A stretch of DNA of 59,535 nt from an uncultured Caulobacterales bacterium (GTDB lineage Bacteria > Pseudomonadota > Alphaproteobacteria > Caulobacterales > Maricaulaceae): positions 1-59,535 of the forward strand of contig CALLIK010000011.1 in the NCBI GenBank assembly GCA_938009235.1. The letters are read 5' to 3'. Below the pieces are notes generated by a model. It was not told where the DNA came from. It did no database searches and saw nothing but the letters and a program-made list of their open reading frames with translations. Positions 43,425-52,734 of this stretch are shown here, in pieces. Made by a program: the position numbers and the translations under genes. Numbering within the stretch: position 1 is the first letter of the stretch; every line of letters starts with the position of its first letter.

Positions 43425-44261
43425 CTAACTTAAAACTTCCAAGCGGCCCGGGTGATCTAACCAGATCATCGGGCCGTTTATCATTTCGACCCAACCCCTT
43501 ACACGGACACGCGCACCGAGAAGGCTAATGGGGTCGATCATCGCAAATCTTTTCACATTTTTTTTGGCAATCGCGATTGTAAAATCGGTCTTGTAATCTG
43601 CTCCAAAATTCAAATAAATGCGCCCGCGTACATCCGCCGTGGACGTCACAAACCCTTCAATGATTTGCCAACTATCGACATCCTGAGCCAAAGGGTCAGG
43701 GTCTGGTTTTCGAATAGCATAAGTAGGGTTGGCCCAAAGCCCTCTAGAGCGGTCACGGGCTTCGGTTTCCAATCCATAAAGCGCAGCCATATCAGCCCGC
43801 TCATTTTTCCAACTAAAGACCCTAACCAAACCGAGTCTAACCATTTCGCTTTGAATCCATAAATCAGGCGCGCCCGATGTGCTAACTGTGTGGACTTGCG
43901 CAATGGCACGACCAAAACGGTCTCGCGTCTCATCACCATATGACAACTGCACATCACGCCCCTGTATCAAAGCGGCGAGGCCAGCTTTAGACTCGCGCGC
44001 GAAAGGCCAAGCCTTCTCTGAACGTTGAGCGGTACGAGGGGCCTGAACGGCAGATAGCCGAACTGAAACCTTAGTCCCATCCGCCAAGGTCATAACAAAA
44101 CTGTCGCCATCAATGACGCGCGTCACTCTGCCTGTCTCGCCTTTTGAAAGCGCAGGAACAGACAATCCCTTGCCACTCCCCATAATAAACAAAGACGCAA
44201 GGCCAGCCAGTACGGTTATGCGGCGATCAAGGTTCACAGTTTTTTTAGGTTTAGGAAACAC
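43425..44261 (-). CDS. Staphylococcal nuclease-like protein with altered active site
   Basis: A 278-aa thermonuclease-family protein with a possible N-terminal anchor (about 13-28). The SNase domain shows RVIDGDSF with the Ca-binding Asp, VRLSAVQAPRTAQ, and DRFGRAIAQV with the second Arg. Where catalytic members have D-T-P-E (Asp40 and Glu43 in S. aureus numbering), this has Q-A-P-R, so a ligand and the general base are missing. The C-terminal 100 residues (EGFVTSTADVRGRIYLNFG) look like an OB-type extension. Activity is doubtful. Start is GTG; a downstream GTG also fits. Confidence 0.8.
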   Translation of the reverse strand: MFPKPKKTVNLDRRITVLAGLASLFIMGSGKGLSVPALSKGETGRVTRVIDGDSFVMTLADGTKVSVRLSAVQAPRTAQRSEKAWPFARESKAGLAALIQGRDVQLSYGDETRDRFGRAIAQVHTVSTSGAPDLWIQSEMVRLGLVRVFSWKNERADMAALYGLETEARDRSRGLWANPTYAIRKPDPDPLAQDVDSWQIIEGFVTSTADVRGRIYLNFGADYKTDFTIAIAKKNVKRFAMIDPISLLGARVRVRGWVEMINGPMIWLDHPGRLEVLS

Positions 44262-44350
44262 CTCAAAACTGTTTCACAAAACAGAGGCTAGGTCGAATCA
44301 TGCCCATGACACCTTGCGACAGCTCGGCAGGTTTCATAAAGGACACCAAC

Positions 44351-44427
44351 GGTCCCGTAGCTCAGTCGGATAGAGCATCAGATTCCTAATCTGGAGGCCG
44401 GTGGTTCGAATCCACCCGGGGCCGCCA
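44351..44427 (+). tRNA. tRNA-Arg (anticodon CCT)
   Basis: A 77-nt cloverleaf with encoded CCA. Acceptor arms GGTCCCG (44351-44357) and CGGGGCC (44417-44423), D arm GCTCAGTCGGATAGAGC, anticodon CCT at 44385-44387, T arm GGTTCGAATCC. All stems pair with two G-T pairs. Confidence 0.97.
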
Positions 44428-44449
44428 ATTTTCAAAAGTCTTTAAGGTC

Positions 44450-45370
44450 TTATGCGCCGCGTTTTGCCGCTTCAATCGCCGCTATTTTATCCGCATTGCC
44501 GATAAAAACAGGCGTCTTTTGATGAAGGTCCATGACGGGTGTTTTCAGCAAGGATTGATCGCCGTCAGTGGACGCACCGCCCATAGCGTGGATAAGAAAT
44601 GACATCGGAATGGCTTCATAGACCAGACGCAAATGACCCTTTTCGTAGCCTTTTCTATTCGCACCAGGATAAGCGAAAATTCCGCCCTGAAGCAAAAGGC
44701 GTTTTAAGTCTGACACCATAGACGCAAACCAACGCATATTATGAGGTTTCACTGTGCCGTTTTTCGTGTCGAGCAGTGATAGGTAATGGTCTTGCAACCA
44801 TTGATCCCAAACCAATTGGTTCGACCCATTGATCGCCAAAACATCTGCGCTCGGCATAACGTCAGGCAGAGACACAACATCCCAAGTCCCTGCGGTCTGG
44901 TCAAAGATGCCTTTATAGACATCAGGCCCATCAGCGAAATACGCTTCAAGGTTCATTCCGAAAACAAAAAATCCGCCGCTAATAATATTGCTACCATTGA
45001 AATCCTTAGCTTCGTCAGCATTTTCAAAGATGCCAAAAATCGCGCCTGACGGAATACCAATCAAGGCTGCCTTTGATCCGTCCAATGGATCAAGTGCAAT
45101 TGAGTATGGCCCGTCGGATAATTTGCTTAAGCCTGGGCGTTCCTCTGACACAACATAGCGAACATTTTTGTCTTGGCTCAAAGTTTTAAAAAACGCCTCA
45201 TCGGCGATAATATCAAGTTCCAGCTGATCATCGCCTGACTCATTGCCAGTGGCCGCGAACTTCAGGCCTGCACCTTTTTTAAGTTCAGCGTAAATAGCCT
45301 CACCCGCAAGAAAAAGAGCCTTGTAAATACCATCGAGGTCGGAGTTTCGGCTTTGAAATTTGAGAGACAT
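44450..45370 (-). CDS. fbp: Class I fructose-1,6-bisphosphatase
   Basis: Hydrolyses fructose 1,6-bisphosphate to fructose 6-phosphate in gluconeogenesis. The 306-aa protein has ELDIIADEAF, the metal motif SEERPGL and ALDPLDGSKAALIGIPSG, and PGANRKGYEKGHLRLVYEA in the phosphate-binding C-terminal part. DPLDGSK instead of the more usual DPLDGSS plus other spacing marks a divergent alphaproteobacterial form. It is convergent with the tRNA-Arg. Confidence 0.93.
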   Translation of the reverse strand: MSLKFQSRNSDLDGIYKALFLAGEAIYAELKKGAGLKFAATGNESGDDQLELDIIADEAFFKTLSQDKNVRYVVSEERPGLSKLSDGPYSIALDPLDGSKAALIGIPSGAIFGIFENADEAKDFNGSNIISGGFFVFGMNLEAYFADGPDVYKGIFDQTAGTWDVVSLPDVMPSADVLAINGSNQLVWDQWLQDHYLSLLDTKNGTVKPHNMRWFASMVSDLKRLLLQGGIFAYPGANRKGYEKGHLRLVYEAIPMSFLIHAMGGASTDGDQSLLKTPVMDLHQKTPVFIGNADKIAAIEAAKRGA

Positions 45371-45531
45371 GGGTCGGCCTTCGTTAGCTAAACATTCAGA
45401 CAGTCATATAAGCTCTTAGACTATAATATATTGTATAGTTTGCCAATATATTCACATGACGCATGGCGTTAAGCCCCGCCAGTTGCCAACGGCGCTGCCA
45501 CACGTTAGTCCTATTCTATGAGAGCTTTACT

Positions 45532-47580
45532 GTGACGACATCACCGACCCTATCGCTGGATGATGTCCCTCTCCTCATTGAGCAAGGCGCTTTGCCTGAT
45601 ACCCATTATCTAAAGTCTGTTTCATTTTTAAGAGACTCAGCATTTTGGAAAACTTGGGCTGTGCGGGCTTTGCTGGCGCTCGCCGTTGGACATATATTGT
45701 CTGGGGTTATTTTCTTTTTTGCATTTAATTGGAATGACTTATCGGGACTGATGAAGTTTTCGATTGTTGGCGGCGGTATTTTGATCTGCTTAGCTGCGTG
45801 GATTATCGCCAAACTGGACAGTCCTGCGGGACAAGCCTTTGGGATTGGCACCACAGTCTTAGTCGGTGTCATGTTCGCAGTCTTAGGACAGGTCTACCAA
45901 ACGCCTGCACTGATACATACACCCTTCGTGTTCTGGGCGATTTTAACACTGCCCTTTGCCTTGGCCTCGAAAAATTTGGCACATTGGACTGTCTGGATCG
46001 TCATCCTAACGGTCGCCATTACGACATATGCAAACTCGGGCTTACGTTTAGCGGGCGAAGGCACTGCCGCCAATATGCTCAATGTCGCCGTTTCAGGCGG
46101 GTTCATTGCTGGCCTTATTCTATCAGATAAAGTCATCGCGTCACGCGCCGTTTGGGCACATGCCGAGTGGTTTCGCGTTCTCTTGGTACTGGGAGCCGTT
46201 AGCTTTGCCTTCGCCGGTTTTACAGAGAGTTTTTGGGAATCACGGAATATACTCTGGTTAGGTGCGCTCGGACTGTCTAGCGCATTATTAGCCTACCTCT
46301 ACATCGCAAAGCCGAGTCTGGCGACATTGTCACTGGCCAGCTTTGGGCTGTTCACCTTGGTCGCCCAGTTTGGCTTCAGAGTACTTGAGTGCTTTGGTGA
46401 CCCTGTTGGAGCCTTATTCATCGCCTTCATATTGCTAGGCGTCTTAACGATAGGATTGGTCGCAGCCTTCCGTCATTACATAAAGAAGCTCAACTCTCGG
46501 CCAAAACAGTCCCCTATTTACACAGATAAACATCTCGTGCCTTTCAAAGTTTCCGCTACGGAATTCTCCAACCTAATGGAGTTAGATGAAAGCTGCATTA
46601 CAGATGTTCTCGTCAGCGATTTAGAGCGAGAACATCCTTGGTATATGAGTGTTTTCCTAGCCTTCGCAGGTATTTTAACGGCCCTACTCGGCTGTGGGTT
46701 TTTTGGGTCAATTATTGCCTTGGTTCTAAGTTCTTCCCTAGAAACGGTTCTGGGGATTTTGGGCGGCGTTATCTTTGCCGGTTCGATTGCCTTGAGACGA
46801 AAAACGGGCTCTCCCTATGCTCAACATTTCCTAAACACGATGATTATTATAGGTGGCCTTATGACCGCAATTGGTTTCGGGCCAGACCTCAATCAATTTG
46901 AAGCCGTCATAACCTTACTCCTCAGTTTGAGTTTGATTGTCTTATTTTTAGTCCGAGATAGAATTCTAGAATTCTTATCTGCGGCCATGATCATAACTTT
47001 GATTGGCGTAGAACTATACCACCTTAAAATACCGATGGTTGAAAGCCTCATTCTTATCATCTCAACGGGACTCGGCGTTGTCTTGCTTACGCGCCCTATC
47101 GGAAAACGAATTTATAAAGCGGCAGGCACCGCCTTCCTCATGGCACCGGCTATCCTTGGGATTGCGCTCGTGCACATTCAACGTTGGAACAACCATGTAG
47201 ACATTTCCCGCTTCTCAGATGACTGGATCGCGAGGTTCGTGAGCCTCTGCGCTTTATTGGCTGGCGTTGCCTATCTGAACCGAGGGGAAACCATAACGAA
47301 TTTCAAACCGCCTTTGGTCGCCTTAATCCCCCTCATTATAGGCGCGGCATTTATCCCTCTAGGCGGAGCGTCGGCTTTATTACTAATCTTGACGGGTTAT
47401 ATTTTGGGGTCACGGAGTTTGGCCATCATCGGAACACTCACACAAATTTATTTCCTTACAATGTTCTATTATGATCTCAGCCTTGACCTTTTAACAAAAT
47501 CGATTGTGCTATTTGTGTCAGGCTTAATTTTCCTAGGGGTTTGGTTTTTCGTCAACCGCAAGCACGGGAGTCTAACATGA
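45532..47580 (+). CDS. DUF2157/DUF4401 multi-pass membrane protein
   Basis: A large inner membrane protein with about 18 hydrophobic segments. The N-terminal part has the DUF2157 pattern (LIEQGALPDTHYLKSV followed by ILSGVIFFFAFNWNDLSG), and the C-terminal part matches DUF4401-like proteins. The frame is open to an ATG at 45463, but GAGAG before the GTG at 45532 and the start of the conserved region favour the GTG. It overlaps the next gene in ATGA. DUF2157/DUF4401 and GDYXXLXY proteins are commonly adjacent; function is unknown. Confidence 0.83.
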   Translation: MTTSPTLSLDDVPLLIEQGALPDTHYLKSVSFLRDSAFWKTWAVRALLALAVGHILSGVIFFFAFNWNDLSGLMKFSIVGGGILICLAAWIIAKLDSPAGQAFGIGTTVLVGVMFAVLGQVYQTPALIHTPFVFWAILTLPFALASKNLAHWTVWIVILTVAITTYANSGLRLAGEGTAANMLNVAVSGGFIAGLILSDKVIASRAVWAHAEWFRVLLVLGAVSFAFAGFTESFWESRNILWLGALGLSSALLAYLYIAKPSLATLSLASFGLFTLVAQFGFRVLECFGDPVGALFIAFILLGVLTIGLVAAFRHYIKKLNSRPKQSPIYTDKHLVPFKVSATEFSNLMELDESCITDVLVSDLEREHPWYMSVFLAFAGILTALLGCGFFGSIIALVLSSSLETVLGILGGVIFAGSIALRRKTGSPYAQHFLNTMIIIGGLMTAIGFGPDLNQFEAVITLLLSLSLIVLFLVRDRILEFLSAAMIITLIGVELYHLKIPMVESLILIISTGLGVVLLTRPIGKRIYKAAGTAFLMAPAILGIALVHIQRWNNHVDISRFSDDWIARFVSLCALLAGVAYLNRGETITNFKPPLVALIPLIIGAAFIPLGGASALLLILTGYILGSRSLAIIGTLTQIYFLTMFYYDLSLDLLTKSIVLFVSGLIFLGVWFFVNRKHGSLT

Positions 47581-48074
47581 GTATCTTACGTTACACATTG
47601 ATCGCTCTAGGCGGTCTTGGGATTGCGGGTCTCTTTGGGAGTCAAATTAAAGCCTTGGAGACCCTCAAACATGATGGCCAAACCCTCTTGCTAGACTTGC
47701 GCCCCGTTGACCCTCGAGCCTTGATGATGGGCGATTTTATGGCGTTGGGATATGGGGAAGAAAACCCCCAAAGCTTGCCGAAGGATTTACCGCCTTCAGG
47801 GCAATTCGTACTCAGTTTGGATGAAAACAATATTGGCACATTTGACAGACTTGCAGACACGACACCTCTTGCGGCGAATGAAATTCGTATAAATTACATT
47901 CGCCGCCGCCGAGGTGTCACATTCGGTGCCCCGCGATATTATTTCCAGAATGGAACAGCGGAGACATATGAGACTGCTGATTACGGTATTTTCAAAGTTT
48001 CCCAAACAGGGCGCGCGATATTGGTCGGTTTAGCGGACGTTAATTTTAAAGAGATTCAGGCACCCAAAAATTAA
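47577..48074 (+). CDS. GDYXXLXY domain protein
   Basis: A 165-aa membrane-anchored protein: N-terminal hydrophobic segment (about 6-22), then DLRPVDPRALMMGDFMALGYG, the GDYXXLXY signature, and a beta-rich remainder. It overlaps the DUF2157 gene by four bases (ATGA) and is a standard partner of that family. Its end overlaps the convergent cytochrome b561 gene by 4 nt. Confidence 0.85.
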   Translation: MSILRYTLIALGGLGIAGLFGSQIKALETLKHDGQTLLLDLRPVDPRALMMGDFMALGYGEENPQSLPKDLPPSGQFVLSLDENNIGTFDRLADTTPLAANEIRINYIRRRRGVTFGAPRYYFQNGTAETYETADYGIFKVSQTGRAILVGLADVNFKEIQAPKN

Positions 48075-48634
48075 GGCGTCTTATTTTTCAACCAAGGTAG
48101 CATACGCGCGAGCGTGCCGTCTTTTTCAACAAAGTGATGCTTAAGCGCGCCACCAACATGCAGCACAAATAAAAGTAAAATCAGCTTCGCACCTATTTCA
48201 TGAAAAAACTTAAGACGCCCTTCCAAACCATCCGAAGCTGAAACCCCAATCATATCTGGCAATGGAATGAGGTAGAATAACTTATTTTCTATCGGAAGCC
48301 TTGATGCAGACACCATCGCCCAGCCAATTAATGGAACGCCAATCATCAACACATAGAATCCGATATGCGTGACTTTCGCGGCGACGACTTCCCACCGTTT
48401 CATATTATTTGGTAGGGACGGCGTGGGATGTCCTAACCGCCAGATAAGGCGAATAATCGACAAGACCAAAACTGTAATGCCGAAACTCTTATGCCACTGA
48501 TAAATAACAAACCGTTGCGGCATCCACTCTTGGGTCATTAAAAACCCAAACCCAATCAGGCTAAGGATTATAAGTGCAATTGCCCAATGTAAGGCAATTG
48601 CAACGGTAGAATAACGGTTAGGAGAGGCTTTCAT
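48071..48634 (-). CDS. Cytochrome b561 family protein
   Basis: A 187-aa four-helix di-heme cytochrome b. Heme-ligand His are in VAIALHWAIALI, YQWHKSFGI, KVTHIGFYVLM and LFVLHVGGALKHHFV. It probably passes electrons between quinol and a periplasmic acceptor or superoxide. Its ATG overlaps the stop of the upstream YceI gene (TAATG). b561/YceI pairs are common in proteobacteria. Confidence 0.94.
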   Translation of the reverse strand: MKASPNRYSTVAIALHWAIALIILSLIGFGFLMTQEWMPQRFVIYQWHKSFGITVLVLSIIRLIWRLGHPTPSLPNNMKRWEVVAAKVTHIGFYVLMIGVPLIGWAMVSASRLPIENKLFYLIPLPDMIGVSASDGLEGRLKFFHEIGAKLILLLFVLHVGGALKHHFVEKDGTLARMLPWLKNKTP

Positions 48635-49296
48635 TATTCAGATTTTTGGAACTCAACTTCGACCATAATGTCGATAACATCTGCCATTGGCGTATATTTA
48701 TCGACACCAAAGTCTGAGCGCTTGAGTGTACCCGTCGCGGAAATACCGAACATGTCGACGCCTGAGCGGAAGTTTTTTCCGACCTTATTGATCGTGCCCT
48801 CAAGCGTGAAAGGACGTGTCACACCTTTGATCGTCAAATCACCTGTCAGCTTACCGTAACCATCTTCAATTTGATCTACATTGGTCGAGACGAATGTAAT
48901 CTCTGGATAAGTTTCAGCGTCAAAAAAGTCAGCCGCTTTGATATGTGTGTCCCATGCAGGTACGCCTGTATCAACATCCGCAACAGGCAAGTTAACCGTT
49001 AGAGTCGAGTTTTCTGGCGTGTCAGCATCGAATACGATTGTTGCATCAGTAGTGCCCCAACGAATGATTGGGCGCGAAAAATCTTGATGAGAATATTGAA
49101 ACGCGACATAGGCATGACCCTGTTCTGATTTATACGTTCCAGCAGGAAGTTCAGATAAATCAGCCCCAATGGGTTTGGCGACGCTCGCAACAGTGTCTCC
49201 AACCTTAGCCGAGACCTTGTCCGATACGTCAGCTGCATTTGAACACGCGGCTAAGAGCGCGGCTGCAGAAATAAGCGCGAGATGTCGTAAGTGCAT
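48634..49296 (-). CDS. YceI family lipoprotein
   Basis: A 220-aa YceI-like lipocalin-fold protein that binds isoprenoid or quinone ligands in the periplasm. Lipobox LLAAC (Cys18) follows the signal MHLRHLALISAAA. The domain begins at about residue 45 with AGTYKSEQGHAYVAFQYSHQ and ends with SDFGVDKYTPMADVIDIMVE. AGGAG lies 7 nt before the ATG. Coupled to cytochrome b561 below, suggesting joint redox work. Confidence 0.94.
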   Translation of the reverse strand: MHLRHLALISAAALLAACSNAADVSDKVSAKVGDTVASVAKPIGADLSELPAGTYKSEQGHAYVAFQYSHQDFSRPIIRWGTTDATIVFDADTPENSTLTVNLPVADVDTGVPAWDTHIKAADFFDAETYPEITFVSTNVDQIEDGYGKLTGDLTIKGVTRPFTLEGTINKVGKNFRSGVDMFGISATGTLKRSDFGVDKYTPMADVIDIMVEVEFQKSE

Positions 49297-49351
49297 GGAA
49301 GTCTCCTGAGTGACGTTATTTAGGCATAGATAGCCAACAAAAGCGGCTTAT

Positions 49352-50692
49352 TCAAATGCTAGTCAGCAAAGTCGCGTTTTTGTGTTCAAAGGCTTCCCAA
49401 TCATCCTCCTTTACGATCGGCTCCCAAATTTTGCCAATCTCCTCATAGAGCAATGATTCAGGTAGGTCTGATTGTGGTCGGTCCGACTCTGTTTCAAATT
49501 TCGCCAATTTTTCGATCCATGATTTGTCATAAGTCTGGATCTGATCATTGTCAGCACGATCAGCGCCACCTTTCCAGTCGTGCCAAAACTCAGGCCACGC
49601 CGTTTGACTCTTTTGCAGATACAAGAATGTCTCGCGGACAAATTCCGCATCTTCATCAAAGGATTTCGAGCGTAACCCTAAGCGCCGCAACACATGTTTA
49701 TTCAAAGCCTTTTGGTAGCGCGTTGCAAAATCATTGAGAGAATCAATTAGCGGCGCATCCTCCAACACCAATGATAGGCTTTGCGCGAGTTGAGCTAAAT
49801 TCCACGCCATACCATCAGGTTGACGTCCATAGGCATAGAGGCTGTTGTGGTCAAAATAGGCTGCCGTGTAAGACGCATCACAGGTCGGTAAAAATCGGTA
49901 GGGACCGTAATCAAAACTCTCGCCCGTTATATTCATATTATCCGTATTCATAACGCCGTGAACAAATCCTGCCGCCATCCAACTGGCGACCGTATCTGCA
50001 CTGGCAGTTACAACGGCATCAAAAAAATCAACTCCAGTCGAAACGTCAGAATAATAAAGCCGTATGCAATATGCGGTGAGGTCTTCAAGAGCTTCAGTGT
50101 TTTCGAAAAAGGCCTGACGTTGAAATGTGCCAAATCGAATATGACTATGAGACATGCGCGTCAAAACCGCGGCCCGCGTCGGGGATGGTTCATCGTGACG
50201 CTCAAGCGCTTCATCTGTCTCGATCAAAGCAAATGCGCGGCTTGTATTCACCCCCATAGAGTGAAGATAATTTGCGGCCAGCACTTCCCTTACCCCGCCA
50301 AGTAACGTCAACCGACCATCCCCGCGGCGAGAGTATGGTGTCGTGCCAGAGCCTTTTGTACCGAAGTCGAACAGTTTTCCATTCGCCTCAAATTGCGCGA
50401 ACAAAAACCCGCGCCCATCCCCAATATCAGGGTTATAGTGACGGAATTGATGACCATGATACCTAAGTGCAAGCGGTTCTGGTAAGCTGCCCTCTAACGG
50501 TTCAAACCGCAGAAAATGCGCAGCAATTTGATCCGCATTTAAATCGAGTCCAATTGAGTTTGCAAGCGCATCATCAAAATAACGAATGCCCAACAAGTTA
50601 AAGTCAGCGGGTTTGACCGCATCGTAAAACCCATCGCCTAATTCATGAATTTTCGCGCGGCCTTCAAACGTCTGACTTTGAGATTTACTCAC
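49352..50692 (-). CDS. selO: Protein adenylyltransferase SelO (YdiU/UPF0061)
   Basis: A 446-aa SelO pseudokinase that transfers AMP from ATP to Ser, Thr or Tyr of proteins under oxidative stress. Diagnostic motifs: LRYHGHQFRHYNPDIGDGRG, DFGTKGSGTTPYSRRGDGR with the lysine and Arg of the inverted ATP site, and GFVHGVMNTDNMNI. The GTG at 50692 (VSKSQSQTFEG) overlaps the end of the upstream esterase gene; an earlier ATG at 50731 is less likely. It is the last gene of an overlapping six-gene operon. Slightly shorter than the usual 480 aa. Confidence 0.92.
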   Translation of the reverse strand: MSKSQSQTFEGRAKIHELGDGFYDAVKPADFNLLGIRYFDDALANSIGLDLNADQIAAHFLRFEPLEGSLPEPLALRYHGHQFRHYNPDIGDGRGFLFAQFEANGKLFDFGTKGSGTTPYSRRGDGRLTLLGGVREVLAANYLHSMGVNTSRAFALIETDEALERHDEPSPTRAAVLTRMSHSHIRFGTFQRQAFFENTEALEDLTAYCIRLYYSDVSTGVDFFDAVVTASADTVASWMAAGFVHGVMNTDNMNITGESFDYGPYRFLPTCDASYTAAYFDHNSLYAYGRQPDGMAWNLAQLAQSLSLVLEDAPLIDSLNDFATRYQKALNKHVLRRLGLRSKSFDEDAEFVRETFLYLQKSQTAWPEFWHDWKGGADRADNDQIQTYDKSWIEKLAKFETESDRPQSDLPESLLYEEIGKIWEPIVKEDDWEAFEHKNATLLTSI

Positions 50693-51671
50693 GTAATTGC
50701 TGCGGCTTAGGGAAATGTCGACGCAGCACATCAGCGGCGTCTAATGGAATTGATTTTGCTTTTGGAAAGGCCCGCGCAAAATTCAAAAACCCATGCGGCA
50801 TGGACTTCTCATGATGATATGTCACGTCACACCCATGGCGCACGAGCTTATCCGCATAGAGTTTTCCTTCATCGCGCAACGGGTCCAACCCTGCCGTCAA
50901 GACAAAGGCAGGTGGCATAGATTTCAAATCTTTTTCAAGCAATGGTGACAAGCGCGTTTCCGTGGCATCAGCCCCTGCAACATAATGCTCATCTATGAAT
51001 TTCAACGCCATGAAACCGAGCTGCAACCAATCCTGCGGCCCTGGTTTAGGGGGTTTGAATTCCATCAATTGCATCAATGGATAAAGGAGGATTTGGCACT
51101 TGAGCTGAGCACGGTATTTTTGTGCCAAATATGCAGCCATATTCCCACCCGCACTATCACCGCCGACTGCGATGTTTTCAGGATCAATTCCATATTTTTC
51201 AAGACCGTGTCCAGTTAACGCCCATTTAACAACCGCTTCGCAATCTTCTGGCCCTGCAGGGTAAGGGTGTTGCGGAGCCAAACGATAATCTACGCTCAAG
51301 ACGCGGCACACAGCACCATTCGCGAGGCGGCGCGTAATACCTTCATGCGTTTCAACATCACAGGTAACAAACCCACCACCATGGAAATAAATCAGACAAG
51401 GGCCGTGAGGCTCATCTACGCCGAACGGTACAAATAGCCGACACGGGATCGCATCCGCGCCCTCACCCACATTAAAGTTTTCAGTCGCAGCCATACGAGG
51501 GCCAGGTTTGTCAAACTGATTGGTAACACGACGAAAGCTATCTTGGAAAACATCAATTTGATCAGGTTCAAATTTAAACTTAGCCAACTGCTGTTGAAAC
51601 AAAGACGGTTTATCGTCCGCAACTGCGTCGTCTTTTAGTTTTTTCAAACGCTTTAGAAAATTGTCACTCAT
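50685..51671 (-). CDS. Alpha/beta hydrolase, hormone-sensitive lipase family
   Basis: A 328-aa carboxylesterase of family IV. YFHGGGFVTCD gives the oxyanion hole, VGGDSAGGNMA the nucleophilic Ser, TAGLDPLRDEG the Asp and SMPHGFLNF the His. ATG at 51671 shares one base with the PfpI gene stop (TGATG), or GTG at 51674 may be used. Substrate unknown; operon context with acyl-CoA synthetase points to lipid or ester metabolism. Confidence 0.92.
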   Translation of the reverse strand: MSDNFLKRLKKLKDDAVADDKPSLFQQQLAKFKFEPDQIDVFQDSFRRVTNQFDKPGPRMAATENFNVGEGADAIPCRLFVPFGVDEPHGPCLIYFHGGGFVTCDVETHEGITRRLANGAVCRVLSVDYRLAPQHPYPAGPEDCEAVVKWALTGHGLEKYGIDPENIAVGGDSAGGNMAAYLAQKYRAQLKCQILLYPLMQLMEFKPPKPGPQDWLQLGFMALKFIDEHYVAGADATETRLSPLLEKDLKSMPPAFVLTAGLDPLRDEGKLYADKLVRHGCDVTYHHEKSMPHGFLNFARAFPKAKSIPLDAADVLRRHFPKPQQLRE

Positions 51672-52285
51672 CACACGTCTCCAGCGTAGGGGGGAGCTGG
51701 ATCATACTGCATAGCGCGTTGCACGTCCCGCGCAAATTGCGGTGAAAATAACTCGCCCACCAACCACAATGCCATATCGATACCCGCAGAGACTCCAGCT
51801 GATGTCAGTATATTTCCATCACGTACATAGCGCAAATTGGGAACTAATGTTCCCTCCAAATCTAATTGTTCGAACTCGTCAAATGCGCCCCAATACGTCG
51901 CTAAGCGCTTGTCTTTCGTGAGGCCTGCTTTGGATAACACAAAAGCCCCTGTGCAAACGCTCGTTACCCAAGAACATTTTGGCGCTATGTACTTGACCCA
52001 CTCTATAACAGCAGCGTTTTGGATAAGGGGCCGCACGCCATTCCCGCCAGGAATACATATGATGTCTAAGGCGTCGACCTCGTCCATGGATACATCCGCT
52101 AACACACGCATGCCTTTAACGGCTCTAACCTGCCCACCTTTTGGACTAATCAACCGAACCTGAAATGCATCACCTTTTCCCTGATTTTTCAGAACAGTAT
52201 TGACCATATTCCAAACTTCCCAAGGCCCCACAAAATCTAATTCTTCCACATGATCAAAAATAAAAATTCCAACATTTATGGTCAT
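51671..52285 (-). CDS. DJ-1/PfpI family protein
   Basis: A 204-aa glutamine amidotransferase-like protein. The nucleophile elbow is SVCTGAFVLSKAGL with Cys about residue 109, and an early FDHVEELDFVGPWEVW holds the conserved Glu. The group with this Glu and CTG motif includes isonitrile hydratases and the sensor domains of AraC regulators. ATG at 52285 overlaps the ASCH gene stop in ATGA. Confidence 0.9.
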   Translation of the reverse strand: MTINVGIFIFDHVEELDFVGPWEVWNMVNTVLKNQGKGDAFQVRLISPKGGQVRAVKGMRVLADVSMDEVDALDIICIPGGNGVRPLIQNAAVIEWVKYIAPKCSWVTSVCTGAFVLSKAGLTKDKRLATYWGAFDEFEQLDLEGTLVPNLRYVRDGNILTSAGVSAGIDMALWLVGELFSPQFARDVQRAMQYDPAPPYAGDV

Positions 52286-52734
52286 GGCCACACTCTCTCA
52301 AATTCTTCGCAAACACCTTGTAAGGAATCGTCATAGACAAACCCCTCTCGCGCGGCTTGGCGTGTGAAATAAGCATCATGCTCACGCTTCCAATAGGCTA
52401 AAGAGCGGTCTCCCTCACCTTCTGTGAACGCAAATGCGTCACCCACAACACAAATCGGAACTAACTCTACTTTTGTTGTTCGAATGATACAGTTTGGCGT
52501 CCCGCGCCCATCAGTAATGATCCAATGATCGCCAGGTTTTGGCATCGCCTCGGCCGTAAAGTCTCGCGCGAGACAGCAAGTTGCACGTTTAATTCCAGCC
52601 ATTACTAGTGCCAATAATTCATCGCCTAATTCAACCGTGTCCCCAAATTGATCAATATCAGGAACAGGGCCATTATGTCCCGATGCTAGACAATACGCAC
52701 CCCAAAGTTTGGTCGCTTGACTCTCTACACTCAC
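52282..52734 (-). CDS. ASCH domain protein
   Basis: A 150-aa ASCH (PUA-like) protein. GIKRATCCLARDF, GDHWIITDGRGTPNCIIRTT and FAFTEGEGDRSLAYWKREHD match the YqfB-like/ASCH family, some of which are amidohydrolases for N4-acylated cytidines. Starts with GTG in a GTGA overlap with the DUF924 gene. Confidence 0.88.
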   Translation of the reverse strand: MSVESQATKLWGAYCLASGHNGPVPDIDQFGDTVELGDELLALVMAGIKRATCCLARDFTAEAMPKPGDHWIITDGRGTPNCIIRTTKVELVPICVVGDAFAFTEGEGDRSLAYWKREHDAYFTRQAAREGFVYDDSLQGVCEEFERVWP

